A stretch of DNA of 64,000 nucleotides from Vicinamibacterales bacterium (lineage in GTDB: Bacteria > Acidobacteriota > Vicinamibacteria > Vicinamibacterales > UBA2999), in NCBI GenBank assembly GCA_041394705.1, contig JAWKHS010000003.1:310001-374000 (forward strand). The letters are read 5' to 3'. The translations under genes and the position numbers were made by a program. The notes under the pieces were generated by a model. That model saw only the letters and a list, made by a program, of their open reading frames with translations, did no database searches and was not told where the DNA came from. This document shows positions 52,683 through 60,710 of the stretch, in pieces; position 1 is the stretch's first letter, and every line of letters starts with the position of its first letter.

Positions 52683-53315
52683 CTACGAGTGGAGCCCGAA
52701 CCGCGGCGCCGCCGCCGGGGCTTCGTCGAAGTCCACGGGCGCCGCCGGGCCGCGGGCCCGGGCCGCCAGCCACAGGCCGGCGTAGGCGAGGACCGTCATG
52801 GCCGCCACGGGCGTCACGTCACCGCCGAGCGCGCGGCCCTCGAGGCGCACGAGCCAGGCCGACCCGACCAGGAACAGGATCAGGTACAGCGGGGCGAGGG
52901 CTTTCAGGCTCTCGCTGGGCACGTAGCTGCAGGTGAACGGCACCTTCTCGTAGCCCAGCATCAGCGCGTCGAGCAGGAGGACGGCGGCCACCGCGCCGAC
53001 CAGCGCGTGCGCGAGCGCCAGCGGCGCGCCGAGGACGACGGCGTCCAGTGGGAAGACCGCCGCCAGCGCGGGCAGGGCGAGGCCGATCAGCGCCGCCCCG
53101 CGGGCCCCGCGTACGAAGGCGCGCACGTCGCCCCGCCAGGCCAGCTGGACCCCCCAGTTGGCCCTGAGCTCGGCCGGCACGCGGATCGTGTGCCGGAATC
53201 CCACGAGCAGCGCGCCGACCAGGAACGGCTGCACGATGAGCAGCCGCGGCACGATCCTGCCGGCGGCCAGGGCCTCGGCGTCGGCGCCGGCGAGCGCCAC
53301 GAGCGACAGCGCCAT
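52683..53315 (-). CDS. ABC-2-type permease, C-terminal part after a frameshift
   Basis: This frame encodes about 210 residues with at least five membrane helices (such as LLIVQPFLVGALLVG and LAHALVGAVAAVLLLDALM) and a Pro/Ala tail. It continues the membrane protein of the previous frame: the upstream frame runs to RLTIACAGAAGL, and this one starts MALSLVALAGADAEA. One missing base near 53318 would join them. I read them as one gene of about 580 residues, interrupted by a single-base deletion that may be real or a sequencing error. An ATG at 53315 permits re-initiation, so separate translation is possible. Confidence 0.6.
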   Translation of the reverse strand: MALSLVALAGADAEALAAGRIVPRLLIVQPFLVGALLVGFRHTIRVPAELRANWGVQLAWRGDVRAFVRGARGAALIGLALPALAAVFPLDAVVLGAPLALAHALVGAVAAVLLLDALMLGYEKVPFTCSYVPSESLKALAPLYLILFLVGSAWLVRLEGRALGGDVTPVAAMTVLAYAGLWLAARARGPAAPVDFDEAPAAAPRFGLHS

Positions 53316-54427
53316 AGTCCCGCTGCCCCGGCACAGGCGATCGTCAGGCGGTGGGTGTGGCTGCGCCACAGCACCGCCAGCGTGAACCGGAAACCCGCCA
53401 GCGCGGCGCCGCGGGCCAGCGTGGCGCGCCGCAGGAACCTCCGGCGGGTCCGCGCCAGGCGAGGCGCCGTGACGTGCGACGCCGGCCCGCGCCGCGCGTT
53501 CAGCAGGTACGCCGCCACGGCCGCGAGCGCGACGGCCGGCAGCGCGAGGGCGGCTCGCCGGGCCAGCGCGTCGAACCGGGCGCCGTGGCGCCGGTAGGCC
53601 GCCGTGGACCGGGCGTCGTTCGCGATCTGGCGTCCCCTCAGGCGCGATCGCGGCGCGTCGGCCAGCACGTGGCCCGCCATCGCTTCGTACGCGCCCAGGA
53701 ACCACGCCGGTGGCGCCGCCATGACGGCGGGGGCGGAGAGCGCCGTGCGTTCGACGCGACCCGAGGTCGCCGGGATCAGGAGGAGCGCCGCGCCGAGCCC
53801 GACGATGAGCGCTGCCTGCACCCACGATGAGACCCGGGCGAACCCCCGGGCGCCCAGCATGGCCGACAACGTCTCCCGGCAGGCGACGACGGCCAGGAAG
53901 CCGAACGCGCTGGCGCCGAGCGCGGCCACCGCGTGCGCGGCAGCGACGGCGAGCGCGTCGGCGAGCGACACGGGCTGCTTGCCGACGAGGAACAGCGGGA
54001 AGAGCAGCGTGGGCACCAGATTCACGAGCGCCGTCGCGGCCAGCCCGAACACGGCAACGGCCGCCAGCTTCGCCCGGCGCACCGCGGCGGCCGTCACGGG
54101 CAGTGGATCGAGGATGGCCGCATCCCGGGCGTCCACGACCAGCGCGTCCCACTGCGCGACGGTCAGGAGCGCCACGACCACCATCGAGACCGACAGGTAG
54201 AACAACTTGTCGTCGAGCGACGCGACGGCCGCCTGGCCCGGCGTGTAGACGCCGACGAGGTACTTGAACCCCGACATCATCGCGAGGAAGAGCGTCGTGG
54301 AGACGAGCGCCGCGCCGACGACGGCGAGCAGCTGGGTGCGGTCGCCCTCGGGCGCCACGAGGTCGTTCTCGAGGAAGCGCCGGAGGAAGTGGCGCGTCAG
54401 GACGGCGTGCAGCGACGGGGCCGCCAC
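53087..54427 (-). CDS. ABC-2-type permease, N-terminal part before a frameshift
   Basis: This frame encodes the first part of a membrane permease, functional to about 53320; the stop at 53087 is reached after a nonsense Trp/Arg/Ser-rich tail. The GTG at 54427 lies 5 bases after the ATPase stop, so it is in the same transcript. The start MAAPSLHAVLTRHFLRRFLENDL precedes about seven membrane helices (VVGAALVSTTLFLAMM and others), and a large cytoplasmic loop holds ARDAAILDPLPVTAAAVRRAKL, typical of ABC-2 exporters. The tail downstream of the shift is not protein-like. See the C-terminal fragment. Confidence 0.65.
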   Translation of the reverse strand: MAAPSLHAVLTRHFLRRFLENDLVAPEGDRTQLLAVVGAALVSTTLFLAMMSGFKYLVGVYTPGQAAVASLDDKLFYLSVSMVVVALLTVAQWDALVVDARDAAILDPLPVTAAAVRRAKLAAVAVFGLAATALVNLVPTLLFPLFLVGKQPVSLADALAVAAAHAVAALGASAFGFLAVVACRETLSAMLGARGFARVSSWVQAALIVGLGAALLLIPATSGRVERTALSAPAVMAAPPAWFLGAYEAMAGHVLADAPRSRLRGRQIANDARSTAAYRRHGARFDALARRAALALPAVALAAVAAYLLNARRGPASHVTAPRLARTRRRFLRRATLARGAALAGFRFTLAVLWRSHTHRLTIACAGAAGLWRCRSWRSPAPTPRPWPPAGSCRGCSSCSRSWSARCSWDSGTRSACRPSSGPTGGSSWPGGATCAPSYAGPAGRR

Positions 54428-54432
54428 GGCGC

Positions 54433-55209
54433 CTACCGGCCGAGCGCGGCCGCCTCCGCGAGATCCCGCGCGACCACCTGCGGGTCGATGCGCATGACCA
54501 GCGTCGAGAACACGCCCTCCAGGCTGGAGCGCTCCATCAGCGCCTGCAGCCGATCCACCGAGTCGTCGGCCACGACGGCGCCCTGGTGAATCACGATGAC
54601 GCGCGTGCACACGCGCTCGACCACCTCGAGGATGTGCGAGCTGTAGAGGATGGTCTTGCCGCGGTCCGCGAGCGTACGCACGAGATGGCGCAGCACGAGG
54701 GTCGTCGTGACGTCGAGCCCGGACTCGGGCTCGTCGAAGAGGATGACCGACGGATCGTGCAGCAGGGCCGCCGTGATGAGCACCTTCTGCCGCATGCCCT
54801 TCGAGTAGGAGGCGATGGCCTGATCGGCGGCCGGCAGGATGCCGAACAGGTCGAGGAACCGGTCGATCTTGGCGGCCAGCAGCGTTTCGGGGATGTCGCG
54901 CAGCCGGCCGATGAGCTCGAGGTACTCGCGGCCGGACAGGAACGGATACAGGGCGGGCTCTTCCTGGATGTAGCCGAGGTCCCTTCGAAACCCGATCGGA
55001 TCGAGGTGGACGTCGCGGCCGCCGTGCTCCACGCGGCCCGAAGTCGGCATCAGCAGCCCCGCCAGCATCCGCGCCGTCGTCGTCTTGCCGGAGCCGTTCG
55101 GCCCCAGGTATCCGACGATCTCGCCGGGCGCGATCGCGAAGTCCACGTCCTTCACCACCGCCACGCCCGAGAACCGCTTCGTGAGCCGGATCGCGCGCAG
55201 GGTCGCCAT
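54433..55209 (-). CDS. ABC transporter ATP-binding protein
   Basis: This 258-residue ATPase has Walker A GPNGSGKT, the signature SYSKGMRQKV (in place of LSGGQ, as in several ABC-2 exporters), Walker B VILFDEPESGLD and the switch His in ILYSSHILEVV. All catalytic residues are intact. The ATG overlaps the upstream stop in TGATG (55207-55211), showing translational coupling to the small membrane protein. The permease fragments follow 5 bases downstream. It should drive export of an unidentified substrate under PadR control. Confidence 0.93.
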   Translation of the reverse strand: MATLRAIRLTKRFSGVAVVKDVDFAIAPGEIVGYLGPNGSGKTTTARMLAGLLMPTSGRVEHGGRDVHLDPIGFRRDLGYIQEEPALYPFLSGREYLELIGRLRDIPETLLAAKIDRFLDLFGILPAADQAIASYSKGMRQKVLITAALLHDPSVILFDEPESGLDVTTTLVLRHLVRTLADRGKTILYSSHILEVVERVCTRVIVIHQGAVVADDSVDRLQALMERSSLEGVFSTLVMRIDPQVVARDLAEAAALGR

Positions 55210-55613
55210 CAGCGCGGCTCCGTCGGCGTCCGGCGGGGCAGCGGGCTGGGCCAGAAGCACACCAGCACGGGCACGAGCGAGAGCGCCACGATCGAGAGCG
55301 CGATGGCCGCGAGGACCTGGCGGGACAGCTGCGCCATCCCCTGCTCCAGCCACAGCAGGAACCAGATCGAGTAGTACGACAGCGGGATGAGCGCCAGGCC
55401 GGCGAACGTCCCGAGGTGGCCGCCGCGGACCACGTCGTCCCACAGCGCGCCGCCGACGGCGGCGAGCACGGCCAGGTAGCCGGTGCGCGGCTCCCCGTCC
55501 CGCGCGGCGCGGTCGAACTCGAAGTCCGCCAGCGCCGGGGCGACGATCAGGTCGAAGGACCGGGAGGTGAGGACGCGGTCGGCGAAGGCGGTGATGGCGG
55601 CGGCGAACGTCAC
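55209..55613 (-). CDS. Small membrane subunit of the PadR-ABC operon
   Basis: This 134-residue protein starts at a GTG (55613) with GGAGG 5 bases upstream. It has an amphipathic N-terminus (VLTSRSFDLIVAPALADFEFDRAARDGEPRTGY) and two clear membrane helices in its second half (LIPLSYYSIWFLLWLE and AAIALSIVALSLVPVLVCFW). It lies 20 bases after PadR and overlaps the ATPase. No known family was recognised. It may be an accessory subunit of the exporter. Confidence 0.65.
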   Translation of the reverse strand: MTFAAAITAFADRVLTSRSFDLIVAPALADFEFDRAARDGEPRTGYLAVLAAVGGALWDDVVRGGHLGTFAGLALIPLSYYSIWFLLWLEQGMAQLSRQVLAAIALSIVALSLVPVLVCFWPSPLPRRTPTEPR

Positions 55614-55633
55614 ACGGGCCTCCAGTCGGGACG

Positions 55634-55948
55634 TCAGGTGCGGGCGGGGGACGGTCGCAGCGCCAGGGCGTCGCGCAGCAGCTGGTAGGCGTCGTGCACC
55701 TTCAGGCCGTACTCCGTCGCCCGGTACAGGCGGCGGGGCGGTCCCGCCGGCGCGGGGCTGCGGTCCTCCTGGCGCGATTCGATGAAGCCCTTCGCTTCCA
55801 TGCGGGCCAGCGTCACGTACACCGAGCCGCGCTTCAGGCTGCCGTTCGAGAACGCGACCAGTTCGAGGCCGTAGCGCTCGCGCCCGCGGAGCAGGTCGAG
55901 GATGAGCGACTCGGTGGCCGACATCGAGGGGAGACGTGCGTCACCCAT
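55634..55948 (-). CDS. PadR-family transcriptional regulator
   Basis: This is a 104-residue minimal PadR with a winged helix (ILDLLRGRERYGLELVAFSNGSLKRGSVYVTLARMEAKGFIES) and a beta wing carrying PRRLYRATEYGLKVHDAY. The C-terminal dimer helix is short. PadR proteins usually repress ABC exporters and are released by the exported compound. It heads the transporter operon (small membrane protein, ATPase, permease). A palindrome in its own promoter suggests autoregulation. The start MGDARLPSMSATES is used; Met9 is an alternative, and neither has a good ribosome-binding site. Confidence 0.88.
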   Translation of the reverse strand: MGDARLPSMSATESLILDLLRGRERYGLELVAFSNGSLKRGSVYVTLARMEAKGFIESRQEDRSPAPAGPPRRLYRATEYGLKVHDAYQLLRDALALRPSPART

Positions 55949-55957
55949 GAGGGCGCT

Positions 55958-55985
55958 ATCTTACACGGCGTAAGCCTGGTGTCAA
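55958..55985 (-). promoter_or_regulatory. Promoter of the PadR-ABC operon
   Basis: On the minus strand, consensus TTGACA (55985-55980), a 16-base spacer and TAAGAT (55963-55958) form the best sigma-70 promoter in the window. The expected start near 55951 is only three bases before the ATG, so translation would be leaderless. Confidence 0.65.
55960..55974. promoter_or_regulatory. Putative PadR operator CTTAC-N5-GTAAG
   Basis: A perfect inverted repeat with 5-base arms and a 5-base centre lies across the spacer and -10 of the promoter, where a bound PadR dimer would block RNA polymerase. Confidence 0.6.
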
Positions 55986-56006
55986 CACCCTGCGTCGTGC
56001 GCCACG

Positions 56007-57404
56007 TCATCGGCGCGCGTTGACGCGGTCGGGGGCGGTGAGGGTCTCTTCGGGACGTCCGGAGAGCAGGTGATCCACGACCTCCACGCCCTGGGCGAAG
56101 CTGTGGTCCTGGTTCGACACCTCGTAGCGCCATGCGCCGAAGCGGCCGCGCGACCAGACGCCGCGGGCCGCCAGTGCCGGCAGCAGCACCCCCAGTGCGC
56201 GCTCACGATGCAGCGACGGCACGGGATAGCCGCGCTCGAGCCGGCGGTGCCACGTGTGGTGGATGGCCGAGGCCTCGGGGACGAGGCCGGTGGCCGCGAG
56301 CCCCGCGAGCGTGCGGGCCACCACGTCACGGTCCACCCGCGGGCCCGACGGGGCCTCGGAGACCTCGGCCAGGAGCGACCAGTAGCGCGAGGGGTCCGGA
56401 ACGTTCGCCGCGGCGTAGCGGGAGAAGTGCGTCACGCGGTAGAACGGGCAGTCGTCCTCCGGGAAGTACATCCAGCACTTGGCCGCCAGCGCCGCGGGCA
56501 CCGGGCCGCGGAGGGCGACGCCGATCACGTGGGTGGTCGTGTACTCCAGGTCGGCCGTCGCCGGTCCCAGCGTCGGGGCCAGGTCGCTCGCCCGCACGCA
56601 CAGGTCGAGCGGCATCGTGCTGATCAGGTGCTCGTACCGGAGGCGATCGCCCGAGGGGAGGCGCACCTCCCGCGCCGCCGTGTCGATCGCGGCCACGCGC
56701 TGCCCGAACCGGAGGCGGCCGGGCGCCGCGGCCTGCAGCCGGGCCGCCAGCGCGCGCCAGACGGCACCGGTGCCGCCGCGGACCGGGAAGCGGAACCGCC
56801 GATTGGGTCCCCAGGCGATGTCGTCGCGCCCCAGACGGAGCGCGTCCCGAACGCGCGCCGGATCCGGCACGGCCACCCGGTCGCCCACCCAGTGCGCGGC
56901 CAGGCGCTCCGGCGCGCGCGCCCACACCTTGCGGTTGTAGGGCCGCATGAAGAGGCCCGCCAGGGCCTCGCCGAAGGTGGCGTCGATCCATTCGCCGAAG
57001 TTCGCCGCGGTGGCCGCGCGGCCGGCGCCCACCGCCCGCTCCAGTCCCGCGACGGCGGCCTCGGCATCGTCGGGAGGCAGGCGGTGCACGTTCATCTGCA
57101 GCGGATACGGCACGAACCGCGCTCGCAGCCACACCGACGCGTCGCGGTCGAGATGGTGCCAGCCGTCCGGTCCCAGCAGGTCGTCCATCAGCCGGTCGAA
57201 ATACGCGTAGTGGCTGAACTGCACGTGGCCGCCGAAGTCCCACGTGAAGCCGTGATCGTCCACGACCGACCCGGCCAGGCCGCCGGCCGAGGCGTCGGCT
57301 TCGAGCAGCAGCCAGTCGTGCTGCCCGAGCGCGGCCAGGCGCCACGCGGCGCCCAGGCCGGTGGGGCCGGCACCGACGATCAGCACGCGCGTCGACTCGC
57401 TCAT
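56007..57404 (-). CDS. FAD-dependent UGM/protoporphyrinogen-oxidase-like protein
   Basis: This 465-residue flavoprotein opens with VLIVGAGPTGLGAAWRLAALG and the EADASAGGLAGS loop, then FDWDFGGHVQFSHY-like sequence (TWDFGGHVQFSHY), typical of UDP-galactopyranose-mutase-like and amine-oxidase-type enzymes. Internal landmarks are MRPYNRKVWARAPERL and the C-terminal GRFGAWRYEVSNQDHSFAQGVEV. It overlaps the GT2 gene by four bases (ATGA, 57401-57404), so it belongs to the glycan module and probably alters a nucleotide sugar or sugar-lipid. The substrate is unknown. Confidence 0.83.
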   Translation of the reverse strand: MSESTRVLIVGAGPTGLGAAWRLAALGQHDWLLLEADASAGGLAGSVVDDHGFTWDFGGHVQFSHYAYFDRLMDDLLGPDGWHHLDRDASVWLRARFVPYPLQMNVHRLPPDDAEAAVAGLERAVGAGRAATAANFGEWIDATFGEALAGLFMRPYNRKVWARAPERLAAHWVGDRVAVPDPARVRDALRLGRDDIAWGPNRRFRFPVRGGTGAVWRALAARLQAAAPGRLRFGQRVAAIDTAAREVRLPSGDRLRYEHLISTMPLDLCVRASDLAPTLGPATADLEYTTTHVIGVALRGPVPAALAAKCWMYFPEDDCPFYRVTHFSRYAAANVPDPSRYWSLLAEVSEAPSGPRVDRDVVARTLAGLAATGLVPEASAIHHTWHRRLERGYPVPSLHRERALGVLLPALAARGVWSRGRFGAWRYEVSNQDHSFAQGVEVVDHLLSGRPEETLTAPDRVNARR

Positions 57405-58174
57405 CGGCGCGACGGGACGACGCCGGACGCGGCGTCCGGCGCGGGCGCCAGCGGCAGCGTTCCGCGCCACGCGGCGACGCGCAGGCGGAGCACGTCGCCG
57501 AGCATGCGGGCCGAGTCCCGCACCAGGTGGACGCGGCTTTCCGGCACGTGCGCCCACGCCACGGGGAACTCCTCGACGCGGTAGCCGAGCCGCTCCGCGA
57601 CGTAGAGGCACTCGACGTCGTAGGCGAAGCCGTCCAGGCGGCAGCGGGCGAAGACGTCCCGCGCAACGGATCCGCGATACAGCTTGAAGCCGCACTGCGT
57701 GTCGCTGAGGCGCGTCAGGCCGAGCAGCCGGATCACCACGTTGAACGTGTTCCCCATCTGCCGGCGGTAGACGGGCTGGGAGACGACGATCGTCGAAGCG
57801 CGGAGCCCGCGCGACGCACACGCGATGTCGACCCCGCCGTCGAGCGCCGCCTCCAGCCGGTCGAACTCCTCGACCGGGGTGGACAGGTCGGCGTCGCTCA
57901 CGAGGATCCGGGCGCCGCGGCTTTCCCGGACGCCGCGCCGTACCGCCGCGCCTTTTCCCTGGTGACGGTCCAGCGTTACGAGCCGTACCTCCGCGTCGGG
58001 CCGCGCGCACACCACCGCGGGCGTGCCGTCGGTGCTGCCGTCGTCGACGACGATCACCTCGAACGAGAGCGCGCGGGCCCGCAGGCGGTCGAGGAGGCGC
58101 GTGAGCGTCGAGGCGATGCGGGCGGCTTCGTCGAAGGCCGGAATCACGACGGACAGCGTGGGGGCAGCGGTCAC
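57401..58174 (-). CDS. GT2 glycosyltransferase, ALG5/dolichyl-phosphate glucosyltransferase-like
   Basis: This 257-residue GT2 enzyme has VVIPAFDEAARI, the first acidic site VVDDGSTDGT, the metal motif SDADLSTP, and the later signature RLSDTQCGFKLYRG with AYDVECLYVAERLGY. This is the ALG5 / polyprenyl-phosphate hexose synthase type, which moves a sugar from a nucleotide onto a polyprenyl phosphate at the cytoplasmic face. It has no C-terminal membrane helices. The next gene overlaps its stop. The glycan-lipid product would then be used by membrane proteins such as the GT-C-like ones next door. Confidence 0.9.
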   Translation of the reverse strand: MTAAPTLSVVIPAFDEAARIASTLTRLLDRLRARALSFEVIVVDDGSTDGTPAVVCARPDAEVRLVTLDRHQGKGAAVRRGVRESRGARILVSDADLSTPVEEFDRLEAALDGGVDIACASRGLRASTIVVSQPVYRRQMGNTFNVVIRLLGLTRLSDTQCGFKLYRGSVARDVFARCRLDGFAYDVECLYVAERLGYRVEEFPVAWAHVPESRVHLVRDSARMLGDVLRLRVAAWRGTLPLAPAPDAASGVVPSRR

Positions 58175-58323
58175 GTCCGCCCATTCTGCCGCGAACCGGG
58201 CGATGCCACGAGGCCGTCGTGGCGCGCGGGCGCCGGAACGGCGGCTGGCGCCTGATAGACTCCGCCCATCGCGTGGACTTGCCGTATGGCTCCCGATCGG
58301 TACCCGCCGCCTGAGGCGCCAGG

Positions 58324-59004
58324 GTGAGGGCGGTGCTCGGCTGGTACGTCGTGGTGCAGGCGCTGGGGGCGGCGGCCTTCGTCCTGGCGGGCCCGGTGCT
58401 GCAGCGCCTGCCCGACCGGGGCTACGGCGTGTCGAAGAGTCTCGGCGTCCTGATGGCGGGCCTGCTCCTGTGGCTGGGTACCGCGCTGGGTCTGCTGCGC
58501 AACGACGCTCGAGGCGCCGTCGTGGTGCTGGCGATGGGCGTGACCGCCGCCGCCGTCGCGGCCACGCGCCGGCGCCTGCCCGGCCTGCGCGTCGTCGTCG
58601 CGTCGGAACTCGTCTTCGCCGCGGCGTTCGCGGGAGGGTGCCTCGTGCGGTCCCTCGACCCCGCCGTCGCCCACACCGAGCAGCCGATGGACCTGATGCT
58701 GCTCGGCGCCGTCTCGGCGTCGCCGGCCGTCCCGCCGGTCGACCCGTGGCTGGCCGGCTACCCCGTGGGCTACTACTACCTCGGCTACTGGCTGGTGAGC
58801 ACGCTGGGGTTCCTCACCGGCCAGCCGCCCGAGATCGCCTACAACCTCGGACTGGCCAAAGGTCGCGCTGCTCGGTCGGGTGCTACGGCCTGGGCGCCAA
58901 CCTGGCCGCCGCGTCGGGCGGGGGGCGGGATCGGTCGTGGCTGCCGGTGGGCGCGGGCCTGGGCACGGCGCTGGTCGTGGCGTGCAGCGCCAACCTCCAC
59001 GTGA
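58324..59004 (+). CDS. DUF2298 membrane protein, N-terminal part before a frameshift
   Basis: This is the first 180 or so residues of a polytopic protein, starting at a GTG, with helices such as GWYVVVQALGAAAFVLAGPVL and LLWLGTALGLL. The segment HTEQPMDLMLLGAV ... DPWLAGYPVGYYYLGYWLVSTLGFLTG is typical of DUF2298 (TIGR03662). After IAYNLGLA (about 58857) the frame becomes non-homologous and stops at 59004, while the continuation GCYGLGANLAAA lies in another frame. A single missing base near 58860-58875 explains both. Whether it is a true mutation or a sequencing error is open. No strong ribosome-binding site was seen. Confidence 0.7.
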   Translation: MRAVLGWYVVVQALGAAAFVLAGPVLQRLPDRGYGVSKSLGVLMAGLLLWLGTALGLLRNDARGAVVVLAMGVTAAAVAATRRRLPGLRVVVASELVFAAAFAGGCLVRSLDPAVAHTEQPMDLMLLGAVSASPAVPPVDPWLAGYPVGYYYLGYWLVSTLGFLTGQPPEIAYNLGLAKGRAARSGATAWAPTWPPRRAGGGIGRGCRWARAWARRWSWRAAPTST

Positions 59005-60647
59005 TTGCGGCACGGCTCACGGGACAGGCCGCCGCTCCCTCGCCGCTGGCGGGCACGACGTGGTGGTGGTGGGCGAGCAGCCGCGCGCTCACGGACCTCT
59101 CGCCCGCGGGCCGTCCGATCGCGCTCATCACCGAGTTCCCGTTCTTCAGCTACCTGCTGGGCGACGCCCACCCGCACCTGCTGGCGATGCCGTTCGTGGT
59201 CCTGGCGGTGACGTGCGCCTTCGCGCTCTGGCTCGAACGGAGCGCCCCCGACGACGCCGCCGTGCCGGACGCGCCTCGGAGCGCGGCGCGGCGCGCCGCG
59301 GTGCCCGGCCTCGCACTGGCCCTGGTGGTGACGGGCGCGCTCGTCGGCATCAACACGTGGGATCTCCCCGCGGCGCTCTCGGTCGTGATCCTGGCCGCGT
59401 CGTGGCCGGCCGCGCGCGCGGCCGACCTGGGACCGGCGCTCCGGCGCGCCGGCACCGTCGCGGCCGCTGCCGTCGCGACGACGCTGCTCGTCTACGCCCC
59501 CTACCTCGTCACGGCGCAGTCGCAGGTGCAGGGGCTGCTGCCGAACCTGTGGCATCCGACGCCGCTCGCCGGGTTCCTGACGATGTTCGGCACGCTCCTC
59601 CCGGGAGTCGCCGTGCTCGTGCGCCTGGCCTGGGAGGAGGTGCGACCGGCGCCTCGGGCGCTCGCGCAATCGGCGGCGACCGCGGTGGCCGTCGCCGGAC
59701 TCTGGCTGTCGGGGGCGGCCGTCTGGGCCTCGGCCAGCGGCGGGGGCCAGGCGTGGATGGCCAGCGTGGCGCCGGGCATCGCGCACCCGCTCGCGGCGGC
59801 GGGAACGCGCTGGCTGTCGGGATGGCCCGTCCTCGTGGGCGGGGCCGCGACGCTCGGCGCGATGACCGCGCTTCTGACGGCGTCCGCCCGCCATGGCCGC
59901 GCGCACGCGACGGCCCTCACGTTCGGCCTGCTGCTCGCGTGCGTGGGTCTCGGGCTGACGCTCGTGCCCGAACTGGCGTACCTCCGCGACGTGTTCACGA
60001 ACCGGATGAACACCGTCTTCAAGTTCTACTACCAGGCGTGGCTCTACCTGGCGATCGCCGGCACCCTCGGGCTCGCCGCGGCGTGGCGCCGAGGCGGCGC
60101 GCACCGGGGCGCCGTCATCGTCGCGCTCGGCCTGCTCGCCTGGGGCTTCGTCTACCCGGCCGCGGCGCTCTGGACCGTCGCCCGCAGCCGCCCGGCCCGG
60201 CCGCTCTCGCTCGACGCCCTCGGGGTGATGCGCGGCGAGGCGCCCGACGAATGGGCGGCCATCGAGTGGGTGCGTCAGCACACGGCGCCCGGGGCCGTCG
60301 TGGTGCAGGCCGCGGGCGACAGCTATCGCCCGCACCAGAGCCGGCTGAGCGCCGTCACCGGGCGGCCGACGCTGCTCGGCTGGCAGGGGCACGAGCGGCA
60401 GTGGCGGGGCGCGGCGTTCACCGCGATGGCCGCCGGGCGCACCGACGCGCTGCGGCGTCTCTACAACCCGTCCTCCGCCGCCGTCCTTCGCGAGACGCTC
60501 GACGCCTGGCACGTCGAGGTCGTGTGCGTCGGTCCCCAGGAGCGGGCCCGCTATGCCATGACGGACGACCACGAGCGGCTGATCGCCGAGGTCATGGTCC
60601 TGGCCTTCGAGCGCGGCGGCGTGCGACTCTACCGTCGCCGTGGATGA
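58860..60647 (+). CDS. DUF2298 membrane protein, C-terminal part after a frameshift
   Basis: This frame carries the remaining roughly 590 residues. It opens near GCYGLGANLAAASGG and continues with WASSRALTDL ... ALITEFPFFSYLLGDAHPHLLAMPFVVLAV, the best-conserved DUF2298 motif. About ten membrane helices follow. The C-terminal loop has NRMNTVFKFYYQAWLYLAIAG and TGRPTLLGWQGHERQWRG. The start given is the approximate join point, not an initiation codon. DUF2298 proteins occur beside TIGR03663 proteins in Chloroflexi and archaea, as here 63 bases upstream of one, and are thought to act in lipid-linked glycan metabolism. Confidence 0.75.
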   Translation, partial: RSRCSVGCYGLGANLAAASGGGRDRSWLPVGAGLGTALVVACSANLHVIAARLTGQAAAPSPLAGTTWWWWASSRALTDLSPAGRPIALITEFPFFSYLLGDAHPHLLAMPFVVLAVTCAFALWLERSAPDDAAVPDAPRSAARRAAVPGLALALVVTGALVGINTWDLPAALSVVILAASWPAARAADLGPALRRAGTVAAAAVATTLLVYAPYLVTAQSQVQGLLPNLWHPTPLAGFLTMFGTLLPGVAVLVRLAWEEVRPAPRALAQSAATAVAVAGLWLSGAAVWASASGGGQAWMASVAPGIAHPLAAAGTRWLSGWPVLVGGAATLGAMTALLTASARHGRAHATALTFGLLLACVGLGLTLVPELAYLRDVFTNRMNTVFKFYYQAWLYLAIAGTLGLAAAWRRGGAHRGAVIVALGLLAWGFVYPAAALWTVARSRPARPLSLDALGVMRGEAPDEWAAIEWVRQHTAPGAVVVQAAGDSYRPHQSRLSAVTGRPTLLGWQGHERQWRGAAFTAMAAGRTDALRRLYNPSSAAVLRETLDAWHVEVVCVGPQERARYAMTDDHERLIAEVMVLAFERGGVRLYRRRG

Positions 60648-60710
60648 CGCTCGGCCGATGCCCTCCGAATCGCCGTCGCCGCCCTGGCGCCCGATGCGGC
60701 TCTCGTAGCG

